DNA from: Hydrangea macrophylla
Taxonomy: Eukaryota > Streptophyta > Magnoliopsida > Cornales > Hydrangeaceae
Assembly: GCA_033977485.1 (NCBI GenBank)
Contig: CM066983.1
Location: 110,265,580 to 110,329,579, forward strand
Direction of reading: 5' to 3'
Length of the DNA: 64,000 bases
Part shown: piece by piece, positions 23,964 through 36,370 of the stretch
How the letters are laid out: each line of letters opens with the position of its first letter
Position numbering within the stretch: position 1 is the first letter of the stretch
The notes under the pieces: generated by a model
Told to the model about the DNA's origin: nothing
Database searches by the model: none
What the model saw: only the letters and a program-made list of their open reading frames with translations
Position numbers and translations under genes: made by a program

Positions 23964-24449
23964 TGGTACACTCAATTAAATATTAGCCGGTTAAATCATA
24001 AATAAGTGAGTGGAATCAGGCCCAAAGATTCACCATGGGCCCATTAACTCTGACAAGACATATTGCCCGTCCACTCAGTGGGCCTTACGTGACATATGAT
24101 ACATAAAGAAGAAGCCCAAGACCGCTGACGTCATTAACTTACAACCAACCAGAGCCCACTAGGCCACGTTGTGGAAAGTGACATACGTGGAGAAAGGTAT
24201 TGGGCCGACGTGGATAGAAGAGCGGAGAGAAGGTATATAACTGAGCGGGGAAGCATTGAGGGAGGTAGGCCATTTTTTCTCATTTGATAGTTCCATACGT
24301 TTGAGATTGGAGAAAAGTAACTAACTTAAGCATTGGAGGAGGTTTCGGGAAAATAACCCCCGTTGGCCTTTCATGTTGTTTTGGATGTTTGCAGGAGGAC
24401 TCCATCTAACTGGGTGACGATTACTTTTGGAAGATTTTGGGGAACATCA
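23964..24449 (+). repeat. Element A 3' LTR
   Basis: Second LTR copy, TGGTACAC ... GGAACATCA, preceded by the purine-rich TTTTTGGGGGAGAGTAGC at 23946-23963. It is followed by the AAGTG duplication. A TATA-like GGTATATAACTG is at about 24232-24243. Confidence 0.88.
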
Positions 24450-24454
24450 AAGTG

Positions 24455-27400
24455 AACTGCAAAACAACATTTGCATAAAGAATTGAAGTGCAAAATTTGA
24501 GATCAAGATTGAGAAATCATAGAAGAACTACCCTAAAACGTGTGAAGTGGAAAATTCTTGACAATATATCCTTCTCATGAGATGAAAAATCATTGGGAAT
24601 CTAAGGATCTTTTGTAATCCTCAAAATTCAAAAAAGAAAGCTAAAGATATTTTATAATCACCTTTTCAAAAGTGAAGCTGAGGATATCAGGGGAAAAAAA
24701 TCAAAATTACCATCTTGTATAAGCCTTGGTGCCTAACCACTTGATCAACAAAAAAAACAATAGCCTTAAATCATAAAGGATTCAAATATGGATCTGCAGC
24801 TATTCTATGAATACAAACTTTCAAGAACTCAAATAGTACATGGTCGATGAAAATGGGAGAAGTTGTAATCATAATCCATACAATAACATGGTTGAAATGG
24901 CAATTCAAATTACCAAGCTCTATTATTAGTTGGCAATAATAAAAACCATGGCAATAACAGTACATGTTCAAAGGATCTACAGAATCTCAATTACATGGTG
25001 ATAACACATTTATCTAGTCGTTCTACTGTTCTACAACCACTGTTCGAAATATCTTACCTTTTCCCTCTACGAATTTGGCCGCTTTGCAGCTCTATATCAT
25101 CGATCACTAAAATGTTTCTCCTTTTCTTCTTTCACAATACAAAGTTCCTTCAGCTCCTTCTCACCTACAATCAGAATCCAAACATATGAAGTAACCACTA
25201 ATAAAACATAAGTGCTACAAATAGAAATATCTATTTTTTGCTAACAAAAGAGTGATAGAGGTATATGTGCTACTGTTTTAAATCAAATGCCTTCAGTTTA
25301 GTCCTTTTAATAGCTCCATGTGAAGACTCTAATCTCAAAGATAAGACTTAAAAGCTACTGATCCTGTAGCAAGTTTGACTTTGAAAGTTGCTCTTATCTT
25401 TCTCAGCTATGGATTTAGTCAAATAAAAAAGAAAAGAACCAAATCCAAAATATCAAAATCAGCAGTTCAGTGATATAAAAAGAAACAAAATTCTCTTACA
25501 TGTTTCTTGATTTTCAACTATTCTTGAGAAGTATTTAGTTCATGATATAATCATAACAATCATAAGATTCCAAGGAATATTCAAAACTTGGGAAGCTCAA
25601 AATTAATGCCTTAAATGAAGACCGATTAAAAAACAGCTCACTTTTTTAGGGAGAAAAAAAGTATAGGGCAACTATTATGAACGTAAGATGACTATAATCG
25701 CATCATAAGACTTGCATCCACAACTTCAAAGATCGTGAAAAATAAGGCATTAATGAGCAAAAAAAGGGCTTGCCTAAAGAAATAAATATGAAAATTCAGC
25801 TAAAATGCACAAACCCAACAAAGAGAGAGATTGTCATTTCAGATTTAACTCTTGAGATTTCAACATAAAAATATTAGAAATACAAATTTAGGAATGGGAT
25901 CGAAAATTACCTCAAAGCCTTACGCCATGGAGCACCTCAAGACTTGTACATGAAAAGAGACAAACGATATCATTTAGGAAAACTAAGAAAATGAAAAGAA
26001 AAAAACAACCATCGAGATTAAAAGGAAGACGTGCATTGTTTTCAATGTTTGATGCCAAATCTGGTGGCCAAAGTTGCTGATGAACTTTGTGCTTGACTGA
26101 ACATAGCCACCGAAAAAAATTAGAAAAGAAAAATGCTTGGTACAAAGGTGTAATTTCAAAGTCAGTAGTCAAATGCTTGGATACACCATGTTCATTTTCT
26201 ATAACCCAAATTGGCCACAAATTCTTTTACTATACGAAAAACACAATGTTTTTCAAACTAACCATATTTCTTACTCTGACTCATAATCCATATTTCTTAC
26301 GTGGATTTTTTACAACTACGTGATCTGCTCCGGTTATAACCGGGCCTAAGGGCACTACCAAATTTGATCAAAAAGAAAAACGAAAAAGGGAGAAGAAGAT
26401 GATCCACTAAAATTCCGAAACATCACAATAGAACATTGAAATTTATGTTTTCTTTTCGTCTAAAATATTTTATCAGCAACCAAACACAGCAAGAGTCAAT
26501 TGAACATGAGGCTGATTCTTATTCCTATTTAGGGGCTGATTGGGACTGATTTAGGGTCCGATTGGGCACTTTTTAGAGGTTGTGTGTGTGTGTGCGATCA
26601 AATCCAGCACATTTGCTACATGAACACGACAATAGTAAATGTAAAAGTTCTTTCACACACACTGACATAGAAGACCATGTGAAAGAGAAAAAGAAAGTAG
26701 AAAACATAGAAGATATTTCATTTTTCACCTTTGTCCACATTGGCGTTATAGAACATGCAAAAAAAGCCAAATCAAAGGCGTTAAATACCTAAGACCGAGG
26801 TTGAGCACAATAAATACCCAAGGCTGCAAAAAAAAAAAAAAAAAAAAACAACAACAACAACAACAAAAAAACCCATAACTCAAAAATCAATGGATGAACA
26901 AAAAAAATAAAGAAAAAGAAAAGAGGGTGTGTGTGTGTGCAAAGAGGGATACAGAGAGACCCAAATGTAGAAAGGAATTGTAGATTCTAACCATTGGGAG
27001 ATTTCTTTTGTTTTCCATATTTCCACGTAGTCATATACACTACTAAAATCAAACAAACGAAGAGAAGGGGAATGAAATTACTTTATCGGAGTGAAGAACA
27101 CGTTCTAAAATATATTTCACAATAAGCAAAGCTGGGTAGACAACCCACAACAATTAGTTTTGGAGGATGAATGAAATTGAAAGTGAAAAACAATAATTTA
27201 TTTCACTGTCAAAAAGTTGCAACTTGCAACTCATTGGTATTTTATTTAATTTTCTTTAGGTCATGTGAAATTTTGCACTTTAAGATCATGAATGATGCTT
27301 TGTTGGCTGGAATTCAATAAGTTCATTAGTGTTATCAATAAGTTTATAACAAAATTTATTTTTTTCTTCGGGTAGTGCCCACAGGCAAGGGCAATACCTC

Positions 27401-28512
27401 GTCATACTAAACTAATGAAAAGAATTATTGTGTCCCAATTGCTACTGTCAACACAATAGCCCAATCTCATCTCATCAAATCCCCTACGCCAAAGCCAATG
27501 AATATAAGTATACTGGAAACTAAAGCATTTGCCTTTGGTCAAAGAAAGCTGAAGAAAAACTACAAAATTAAAGAAAGCTAAAAAAAAATGAAAATGGGTC
27601 ACTTCCATCTAATTCATACATTAAGCCTCAAAATGCAATATACTAAATGGAATGGGTTGGTCCCCACTAAACAAAGTAATCTTTATTTGGCAGCTGTAAA
27701 CCAAAAAAACCCTGTGAATGAAGGACCAAACAAAACCCAACTCCAGTGAGCAAAGAGCTCGATTGATTAGCAGATTTGCAGACATTAAGGAGAAAACATT
27801 GAAATTGAAAACCCCAAAACCATTAGAGAGAGAGAGAGAAGCCCCAATAATCAAGATTCCAAGATCCATAAATGAAATCGAAACGTACCCGATTTAATAG
27901 AAGCGAACTCGCGGACTCACGTTTGTGCCCTTAACACAATTGTGTGTATAAATCTGCATAAATTTGAGTGAAGAGCAAATTGAACAAAGAGAGAAAAAAA
28001 TATGAGAGAGAGAGAGGGACTGTGAGCGTAAAGAGAGAGACAAAAATAGAGAGCTTGGAAAAGAAGAGAGAATCTGTTTGGCAGCGACGAAACCACGGGG
28101 ATCTACAAAAAATTACAAATTCACAGCTCTTACCTCTGAAGAAATGAAAAATTACAGATTCACAAAAAATAAAAAAAATACAGATCTACAAAACCAAGCC
28201 AACACAGATTTACATGTCAAAAAGCACAGAATGAAAGACTCCAAACACATAACATAGATACATCAAAATAAAACTGATGTTCTAACAAATAAAAAAAAAC
28301 TCCAAATAATCGAAGAAAAAAAATCAAATTTTGGACATGAAATAAATCAAATCAAACCCTAAATAGAGTAGATTGCACACAAAGATCTGAGAAACTGAAG
28401 CACTACAGGAAGAGAGAGTGTGTGAACATGATTATGTGTGTGTGTGCAGATCTGTGTGGAATAGAGAGAGTGTGTATGAGTATGTGAGACCATATATGCG
28501 TGTGGGTGTGTG

Positions 28513-28559
<47 letters not shown>

Positions 28560-28891
28560 TCCATGTGTGTGTGTGTGTATGAAAGAGATTACCAAGAGAG
28601 AGGGAGGCGCTGGGCTGAGGTTGAAGGGTTTACATGAGAGTGGCAGAGATTTTTTTTTTTTTTTTTTTGGGCGTGGGGGGGGAGGGGATGGATTTTGAGA
28701 AATTTTGAAATCACTTTCAATCTTGGCCGTTGGCCTTAAGCCAAGAGTCAATCCCAGCCATCCAATCCTTTATCACTCACATATACCGGTCAAATCAAGA
28801 CCTTCCTTGGTTATTATATAGATGTATGTATATGTATAAATATGAAATCTAAAATCACAACAAGTAGTGTAAGTTAAACAGAACCTAGAAT
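24455..28891. other. Gene-poor region with simple repeats
   Basis: No protein family is recognised. There are (GT)n runs near 26580 and 26928, a poly-A plus (AAC)n tract at 26827-26867, and (GA)n runs at about 27826 and 28517-28554. The stretch 27850-28700, read on the minus strand, is CT-rich and contains TAGGGTTTGATTTG, a look typical of plant 5' leaders. A minus-strand gene start is possible but no coding exon supports it. A GGGCACTACC motif occurs in opposite orientations near 26348 and 27370. Confidence 0.4.
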
Positions 28892-29084
28892 GACAAATTT
28901 TTGTATACCTTCAGGGTACCACATGGCATGCTTATGTGGTACCCTACAGCCAATAGGATTGACTAATTTGGATGAGACCCACGTGTAAAGAGTGTAGGTC
29001 CCATCCAAATGAGCTATTCTTTTTAGCTACAGGGTATCACGCAGGCATTCCATGTGGTACCCTCAAGGTACACAAAAACTTCTC
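28892..29084. mobile_element. 193-bp self-complementary MITE, 9-bp TSD
   Basis: The whole element folds on itself: left arm GGGTACCACATGG ... GTGGTACCC and ATTTGGATGAGACC pair with right arm GGTCCCATCCAAAT ... GGTACCCTC. Flanks are ACCTAGAAT at 28883-28891 and 29085-29093. A 9-bp duplication with long TIRs suggests a Mutator-type MITE. Confidence 0.8.
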
Positions 29085-29093
29085 ACCTAGAAT

Positions 29094-29399
29094 ATATGTA
29101 AGACGGGACAATAGATTGAGTCACGAACAGCATTCAATGTCCTGAAGATAGTTATACCCCGCATTAGTGCTCACAGATTAGCAGTATTTGTCTCCCTGTT
29201 GATGCAAAATTTAAACATTTTTGTATAACACACTTTCACACACATAATTTAAAATTATATGTGCTCTTATTAAAGTAAGTTGGACACATTCAGAATACCA
29301 CATCTCTTAATTATAATTCTTATTTTAAGGAAACACATTTTGATTCCAATTTAAAAGATTAATTTAAATCAAATAAAATTACAATATAAATTATTTTGT
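29094..29399. other. AT-rich spacer
   Basis: No gene or recognisable repeat. Confidence 0.5.
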
Positions 29400-30310
29400 T
29401 TTGGTTTGCTTTGGGCTGGACATGGGTGAATATCCTAGGTTGCCTACATACCCATAAGTGGGATCAAGCCAATTTGTAGTTCTTTTGGAAACGATTGTGA
29501 TTTTGGGGGTGTTTAGGGTGAATGACCCTTAATTTATAATGGGGTATGCCCATTATTTTAAATGTGGGTAAAAACCTATTGAATTTAACATGGATAAGTG
29601 CCCACATAACGAACTTGAATTTAATGAGTATACGAAATCGTGAATTTGATAGTGGATATATAACCCATGTCTATTTAACAAACTTGGACTTGAATTTAAT
29701 GAGTGTACGAATTTATTTAATTTGACAATGGATATGTGATCCATGTCTAATTGTGACTGTACCTAAATTAGATTTTAGGTTACCTACGTATCCATTGTAG
29801 AATGTAATCAAGTCAACCGTAGTTTGAATTTAGAAAAATGAGTATATGACTCATTCTAGCTAGTTAAACAGGGGGTATGTGACCCTTGTTTTGAATTTGG
29901 AAAATTTGTGTTAATTTAATGAGTAAAGACCCATAAATTTGAATTTGAGTGATTTGTGACTACACCCAGTTTATAAACTAGGTTGCCTACGATCCATTAA
30001 ATATTGATTCAAGTCGAACGTAGTTCAAGAAAAAATAAAACTTGAATCTAATGAGTATACAGACTTATTTGATTTGACAGTGGATTTCCTGAATTTGAAA
30101 TTTTTTATTTTTGTATGAAACTCATATTCAATTGAAATTTGAAAATTGAATTTGGGACATAGGTAAATGATTTATGTAATGGACTAGGATTTAATTTGGA
30201 CTTGACATGGGTATATGACCCACGCAATTCATGAAGGGTTTATAACCCATAAAAATTTGAAATGGGTGAATTATCTATTTTTTTTATTTAATAAAACCTG
30301 GAATGTGGTA
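29400..30310. repeat. Diverged direct repeats with a GTTGCCTACGTACCC-type block
   Basis: Three copies of the block TAGGTTGCCTAC-(A/G)TA-CCAT ... ATCAAG(C/T)C(A/G)A-CGTAGTT occur near 29435, 29778 and 29985. They are interleaved with repeated TTTAATGAGTATACGAA and GGGTATATGACCC motifs. Similar GCCTACGTA ... CGAACGTAGTTC blocks occur in noncoding parts of plant gypsy elements, so this is probably an old retroelement fragment. No coding sequence remains. Confidence 0.5.
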
Positions 30311-30585
30311 TGCCCCGTGCGGCCGTGCCTAAAGGCATTATGAAACAATTTCAATTATACTGACATTCAATCAATAACAAACTTAATGTGCCTTAGGCAC
30401 GTCTCGGTAAATTACCTTACTAAACAATGTGCCTTCGGCACTTCTCAAATCAAACCAAACCAAGAGAGTTGTGGTGCCATCGGTGAGCTTTGAGAGTGAG
30501 AGTGAGAGCAGAGAGGTTGAAAGTGAAAATAGTGAAAAGAGAAAATAGGAAAGAGAGAAATATGGGGTGTCATTTTGAATTAGTG

Positions 30586-30690
30586 AGTATTTTTGCTCAC
30601 CCAATTTTGATTCGTCATTGCACGCTCAGACCTTCACTGAATGACATATATCTCATTAAATAATTATATTAATTGTACAGAAGCAAAATG
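30586..30690. mobile_element. Truncated copy of the hAT-like MITE family
   Basis: TATTTTTGCTCACCCAATTT ... CTCAGACCTTCACTGAATGACATATATCTCATT matches the left end and centre of the MITE at 36034-36345, with an internal deletion. The right end is not seen. Confidence 0.5.
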
Positions 30691-30854
30691 GGCATATGGG
30701 CGTATGTTCATCAAACTCTCTATTTTTCCCTTCACTTTCTGTCGAAACTTCTGTCTCAAATTTTTTTTGGCTCCGCGTAATTTCTCCCTCACTGTGTAAG
30801 CTTTACCCCTTTTTATAGGCATGCCACATACAGTAGCAGTTTTTTTTTTTTTTT

Positions 30855-31137
30855 TGGTAAAATGTATTTTGCACCTTCAAACAAACTATACCCTGTTTGG
30901 CACTTTGACTTTTAAATATTTTTTTTTTTTTGCACTTTGGTCCCATAACTACCATTTTGTGGCAGTTTGTTCTCTCCGTCATTTTTAGTGATGAAAAAAG
31001 TCACTTTTAGTGATGCTAAAAGTGACGGAGGGGGCAAACTATAATAAAATATTAGTTGAGGGACTAAAATACAAAAAAATTTATTTAAAAACCAAAATAC
31101 CAGGGTATAATTTGAGAGTACAAAATGCATTTAACCC
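30855..31137. mobile_element. MITE with TIR GGGTTAAATGCATTTTG-type ends
   Basis: The left end GGTAAAATGTATTTTGCACC ... TATACCCTG is mirrored by the right end CAGGGTATAA ... CAAAATGCATTTAACCC. The centre holds the palindromic CACTTTTAGTGATGCTAAAAGTG. Both flanks are poly-T, so a target duplication cannot be seen. Mutator- or hAT-type origin is undecided. Confidence 0.6.
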
Positions 31138-31489
31138 TTTTTTTTTTTTAAGAGTTGGGGGTTGAGATGTGATCATGAAGAGGTTTAAAGAAATAGTTAG
31201 AAGAAGTTAAATGATGTTTTAGATTTAGTCACGTGCTACAATTTTTAGTGGGAGTAAAACTGCCAACTTCTTAATGACCAGTTACATCATCTCATAAAAG
31301 CCAAACACCAAATTGGACTTCTAGCTTTTGCTTCCACGTAGGTTATTCTTGAATATTAGTAAGCCTCCTTTATAGCTTACTTACACATCATTGAATGTAT
31401 ACTTTGGACAAATAAAAAATAGAAGGATATAGGAAAGAAAGAAAGAGAGAAGAAGAAAGACAAAAAACACCCGAGTGCTACATTATGAT

Positions 31490-32596
31490 AAACTCATATG
31501 TTGTATTAGAAGTCTTGTATTCCATATATAGGGTGAACTAAGGAAATAAAATAAGATCAATAAATGATCTGATAATGATTATCTTCTTAATACACATGAG
31601 ATTTACAAAATATTATCAAATCAAATATTGGTGTGATATCTCTAAGAATAAACTGAATTATTTGACATAATCTCAGAAATTCACTTTCAATAAATTTGGA
31701 AAGCGTGTCATATCTCAACACTCCCCATCAAGTTTGTAGATTGAATGTTGTTGAAGTGCCAACTTGGAACTTGACCAATATTCCCCTTATTTCTCACTCC
31801 ATCTCGTAAGCCGCACAGAATACTCCACTGTGCCAAAGAATGGTAATTAGCAATGACATTGTAATCAAACTTGGTGATATAAAGGCCTAGGTGGGAAACA
31901 CATCCACCTACAACAATAACGAGTAATTGTAGAACAACAATATTCACAATATTGGCCAAGGTGAAAACAATTCACCAACAACAAAACAAAGAGTGGGACT
32001 AAAACCCACAACAAAATCACTAATTTCAGCCCAAGAACAGTGAAAACAAATGTTGTAATGCGCCATCCAAGACTATCGAGTTGAAATTTAACAACCCGAA
32101 CTAAACAGTAGCCCAAATCAATCAACCATAACTAAACAAGGACCAAACAAGGTCTTATTTAATCATAGAGAATCACCAGAAGCAAAACAAGGGCAGTCCT
32201 CGAGCTGCACATAATCAAAAAATTTTGTCATGTCTGAATATTTTGGGGGTGACTTTGTAAATTCCAAAAAATTATGGGGGGCTAATTTGTTAATTTTAGA
32301 AAGTTGGGGGGCTAAAATTGAAATTTCAATATGTTTGGGGGCAAGACTAAGAGTGAGTGAGGGCTAACACACTGGATTATGGTCTACTTTGGATTCCAAA
32401 GCAACCCACGTGAACTAGGGAAAACAAAATGATTGATATATTATTTCAATAATCTATCCATTTAATAAAACAGAGAAAAAGAAATAGAAACAGATAAGAT
32501 TGAAGAGTGTTGTCCGGCGGAGCGGAAAGGTCGTCGCCCGTCGATGACGCGAAAGACTGAAAGAGAGACTAGGCAGGAAGAACCTGCTCTGATACG
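31490..32596 (-). mobile_element. Ty1/copia remnant: 3' LTR and non-coding interior
   Basis: On the minus strand, TTGATGGGGAGTGTTGAGAT at about 31717-31736 is a classic copia polypurine tract running into an LTR start TGTTGAGATATGACACG. The LTR lies at about 31490-31724. The interior to the right has no polyprotein. GTATCAGAGCAGGTTC (minus strand, 32581-32596) matches the initiator-Met-tRNA primer site, but no 5' LTR follows. It is a deleted element or a non-autonomous relative. Confidence 0.55.
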
Positions 32597-33100
32597 TACA
32601 GAAATAGGATATGTGGTACACTATCAAAGCTTATTCAATTTATTAAATAACTATAGTAGCGGAAAAAAAAAACTTAAAATTAATAATGAGTAATCAACTC
32701 CTTTGAAAATAATACACCCGAAGTTGTAATATCCATATAAATTTAAAAACGTAATTATATTTCAAAACGAGAATAAATATGTTAAAGGGGGTCCAAAGGT
32801 ACCCTAAGAACCAATTAGAACATTTAATTATTTTCCGCAGGGGTATAAAAAGAACACATGCAGCAGCATTTTTGACCGGTCCAACCCTTCCGGAAAATAT
32901 TTAACTGCTGGCGGCGCAGAATCCTTTCCTCTTTGGCAGGATTTTGCCTAAGGATCAAACAACCTTCACCTATCCAACCCTTCCAACCATTCATACTTAT
33001 TCTAAACCATTCCAACCATAACACGACTATAATACGTACACGAAACTTTGAAGAAAAAAAACAGAAATGAAATGAGTTATGGCTTGTTTGGTTCAATCCA
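32597..33100. other. AT-rich spacer
   Basis: No gene or repeat recognised. Confidence 0.45.
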
Positions 33101-34691
33101 TAAACGTGCTATTACATTCATCCAAACTACGAACTTGACAAGTTAAATATTCAAACCACGAATCCATGGGTTCGAATTCATTACAAACTTAACCAAAAGA
33201 AGTTTTTGTTGCATATTACAACCTTATAAATCCATTCTAAAGTTCTAAGTTAAGTACATGGTTTGAATTACTCAAAGCTCATTTTACATTCATGGATTGG
33301 AAAATAAAAATATAAACAAGGATGATTCATGTCGTCCCATCGACCTCACTCCTCTCACTTCTTCTTCCATTTCTTCTTATCACCTGCAATGGAGTAAAGC
33401 TCCACTGCTTAGCTATCTGCTGAGTGCACAATTTCTAACATGTACATATATGACAAATCATGGTTCAATATCATTAACCACATCAAATAGTCTCTAGGGA
33501 GAAAACACACATTTATCCGATAGTGGCAAGTCCAAGCCTTAAATTGCAAAGCTCACGGCTAGTCCAAGCCTACAACCGTGCATCCCAAGTGCCCTGTCAA
33601 GTCCAAACCTTAAACCATGCATAGTAACCGTCGCTACTAAATTCTCAAACATCGAGCAACTTTCCCCAAATGAACTTGTATAAATCCCCCATTTGACCCA
33701 CATACCCACTTAGCATGCTCATGTAAACAAATAGACATGCTTTTCACAATTATCCGCGTGCATAATTAACATGCCTAACACTAACATATGAATTTTGCCT
33801 AGATCACAATTTCATCTTTTGATAATCAAAACATGGAAATTTTCTATATAACATAGGTTAGAAATTCATACCTCAAGTCTTATAACTTTGAGGGAAGTAC
33901 TAGGATACCCCAACTACGCCGAATCTCCGATTATATGTGATTTCTACTAGTATTCACATATTTTCTCCAAATTTCTAGAATTAGGATTTTTATAAAACTT
34001 AGCTAAACAAGGCCTAACAACTATCCAAACGAAGCTTTTACCTCGAGGAATCCAATATGTAATTTTGGTCGAAAGTTGACGAACAACGAACGTCGATTGA
34101 TGTCAAGAATCTCTAAGCTTTATAATCCCCCTTTAGCTCTCAAATTGATTTTGAAGATATTATGAAAATATCTTGAACAAGTCTATATATAGGCATGACT
34201 TTCGCAAATTGTGTTTACCTCCCCACGAGTTCTCAAAACTTCTAATTATTCCCCGAAACGTCTTACACTTCTAATTCATTGCTTCACGAGTGAAAACTAT
34301 AATTTATAAAAGTTTTCGTCTAAGTTCCGTTTGAGTCCGTAATTACGTTTCGAAAACTATTTTCGTGGAATTTCTAGATAACCTACCTTTTATGCAATGC
34401 ATCTTATTGGTTATCACTAAATCATCAAAATGATCTTGGATGAGATCAAAACTATCAGAATCTACACTACACAAGTAAATTTACTATTCACATAAACTCG
34501 TTATTGTCAAATAACATTTAAATCATATAAACGTCATTTAGCCTCATGAAGTTTCACATTCATGTGTCCTCGATTGACACTCAACGTTGGCTCACTGTCA
34601 ACCTCATTTACAATTATTAATCAACATTAATAATTCTCAAAATTCCAATTATGCATATAAAAGAATACATTTTTCCGAGACGGGCGTGACA
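33100..34691 (-). mobile_element. Degenerate solo LTR of a chromovirus related to family D
   Basis: On the minus strand it begins TGTCACGCCCGTCTCGG (34691), a Tekay/Del-like LTR start. Several blocks are collinear with the family D LTR: CCTCCCCACGAGTTCTCAAA (34221), CTATATATAGGCATGAC (34182, the TATA region), AACGAAGCTTTTACCTCGAG (34030) and AAACAAGGCCTAAC. It is strongly diverged from D. The left edge could not be fixed. Confidence 0.6.
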
Positions 34692-35466
34692 GTATACACT
34701 TTTGATAATATATACAATCAAAATTCCATGTATGTACCACTCTTACATGGCATGCAAAACATGGGCATGACCAAAACTAATAATTTCAAGCAAATTGATA
34801 ACCCTAGCTTTTTATGTGACCACAAAATAGATTATAATTTAAAAATATTTTTTTTAAAAGTTTGCTTTGGTCAATACAAGACACTGTGATTTTCCACTGA
34901 GAAAAAACTATAGTTAACCACTCCCCTTACTATAGAAGCACTTCAGTTAGTAATTAAGGTGACAACAAACCATATTGATGTTTGTATCTTAGACACTGAC
35001 AGATATACGAATTATTTTAGAATTCTCTCTAAAATGAATGGAGAAGACATATATATATATATATAGGTTGTGTGGAGACTGTTCGTCAACAGTCACAATC
35101 ATTCGATTTAAGAGTCTGTTTGGCATGACCTAACTTATCCATAATCAAAGACACTAAAAATTCAATTTTCATTCAATTTTTCCAACATTTCTTAAATTAT
35201 GTTCCTTGTTGTGCTAAAATTCGATTGATCTAGCTGTTTAATTGTGTCAATGGATACCAATAATGTTTTAGATTAGTAGGATATGTAAACGAAAAATGAC
35301 AAATAACATTTCAGATTAATTATTTATGTGATTGACTCAAACAATTTTACAATTGAGTTGCAAAAGCTTACTGATCAAAAAAAAAATTATTACTTAGTAT
35401 AATTTTTGAAGTTCCATAAACATATACATGGACCATAATCCCAAAGCAATGAGTGTCTGCTATATG
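34692..35466. other. AT-rich spacer
   Basis: Only an (AT)n run at about 35051-35065 is notable. No gene is supported. Confidence 0.45.
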
Positions 35467-35958
35467 TTAGAGCATTTCTAACCATATTGTGCAAATGCAT
35501 ATTTTGGTGAAATATGCATAATGTAGTGGAAAAATGGTGCTCCAACCATTATGCAAAATGGATTATGCATATCCTTTATTTTTTTGTAAACAAGAAATAG
35601 AATAAAGAAATTAGTCACCTCTGAGAAAAGCAGTCCCAGAGCAATTTGCTAACAATAGTAAACTCATCCCCACATGCGGGATATCACAAGTGCCATGAAA
35701 ATTATGTAAGTTTACATAATGATGCAAATGCTCCATGCAAATTCAATGGATTTCAATTTTCCAACAAAACAAAATTTAATGCCTACCAGCTCCAAATAAT
35801 GGTGAAAATTTATAAAATATTGACGAATAACAAAAAGTGCATATCATGGTTGGAGTAGTTATGCAAAATCCATATTGCAAAAATAATTTTTGAGTGGTTT
35901 TTATGCATTTTGCATAAAAAGATGGATTACATATTAACATGGTTGGAGATGCTTTTAG
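35467..35958. mobile_element. MITE with TIR (T)TAGAGCAT-TC-AACCAT
   Basis: The left end TTAGAGCATTTCTAACCATA and the right end TATGGTTGGAGATGCTTTTA (reverse complement similar) form a TIR of the common plant AGAGCATCTCCAACCAT type. The interior repeats TGCAAAATGGATTATGCAT in both orientations. The right ~25 bp reappear at 37733, the start of the duplicated block. Confidence 0.5.
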
Positions 35959-36033
35959 ATGTATATCTTGAAGATGACAAGGCATTGAAAGAGAACATAA
36001 TGCAAAGTGGGTTCAGACTCGCATACATATCTC

Positions 36034-36345
36034 AAAGAGCATTTTTCCTCACCCAAGTATCTCATTGGATGAGTATGTGGAGTCCATCACTTTTTATGGG
36101 CAAAATAGGGATAAATGAAAAGTGGTGGGCCCCACATACTCACCCAATGGAATGCTTAGGTAAGGAAAAAGAGAGCATTTTTGTTCACCGCTCACTCATT
36201 GCTCAATGCTCACTCAGACTTTTACTGGGTGACATGTGTCTCATTCTATTCATATTCTATTCTTGTATTATTAATGTAATTACTAAAATGAAACACATAT
36301 CATCACCCATTAGGCCCGAGTGAACCAGTAAGCAAAAATGCTCTC
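36034..36345. mobile_element. hAT-like MITE, copy 1 (intact)
   Basis: Ends are AAAGAGCATTTTTCCTCACC and GTAAGCAAAAATGCTCTC (inverted), flanked by the 8-bp duplication CATATCTC at 36026-36033 and 36346-36353. An 8-bp duplication fits hAT elements. It is 312 bp with no coding capacity. Confidence 0.75.
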
Positions 36346-36370
36346 CATATCTCTCAGTGAGAGAGATGAA

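Larger units (their letters stand above)
4422..24449 (+). mobile_element. Element A: Ty3/gypsy Tat-lineage retrotransposon, composite, ~20 kb
   Basis: Two LTRs of 487 and 486 bp (4422-4908; 23964-24449) begin TGGTACAC and end GGGGAACATCA. They are flanked by the 5-bp target duplication AAGTG (4417-4421; 24450-24454). I count about seven differences between the LTRs, so the insertion is fairly young. Between them are a Tat-type gag start, RT, the second RNase H, integrase, a tandem array and an antisense gene, in typical Tat order. The interior is broken by element B (from 5872) and element E (14748-19849). The gag C-terminus, protease and first RNase H are missing. The element cannot make a working polyprotein. 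Confidence 0.9.

Noticed and set aside
26321..27390. Possible transposon bounded by inverted GGGCACTACC motifs
   Set aside because: Only about 10 bp match, no target duplication was found, and the interior has no features.
24455..28750. A minus-strand host gene suggested by the leader-like sequence near 28300
   Set aside because: No exon with recognisable protein could be read in either frame set; kept only as a remark.
28359..28751. 130-codon minus-strand frame and its plus-strand partner
   Set aside because: It consists of (GA)n/(CT)n, (GT)n and poly-A/T tracts translated as Ser-Leu and Lys-Pro runs; no protein family.
32581..32596. Sign of a full-length copia element starting here
   Set aside because: The primer site is not followed by an LTR, and no polyprotein lies on either side.
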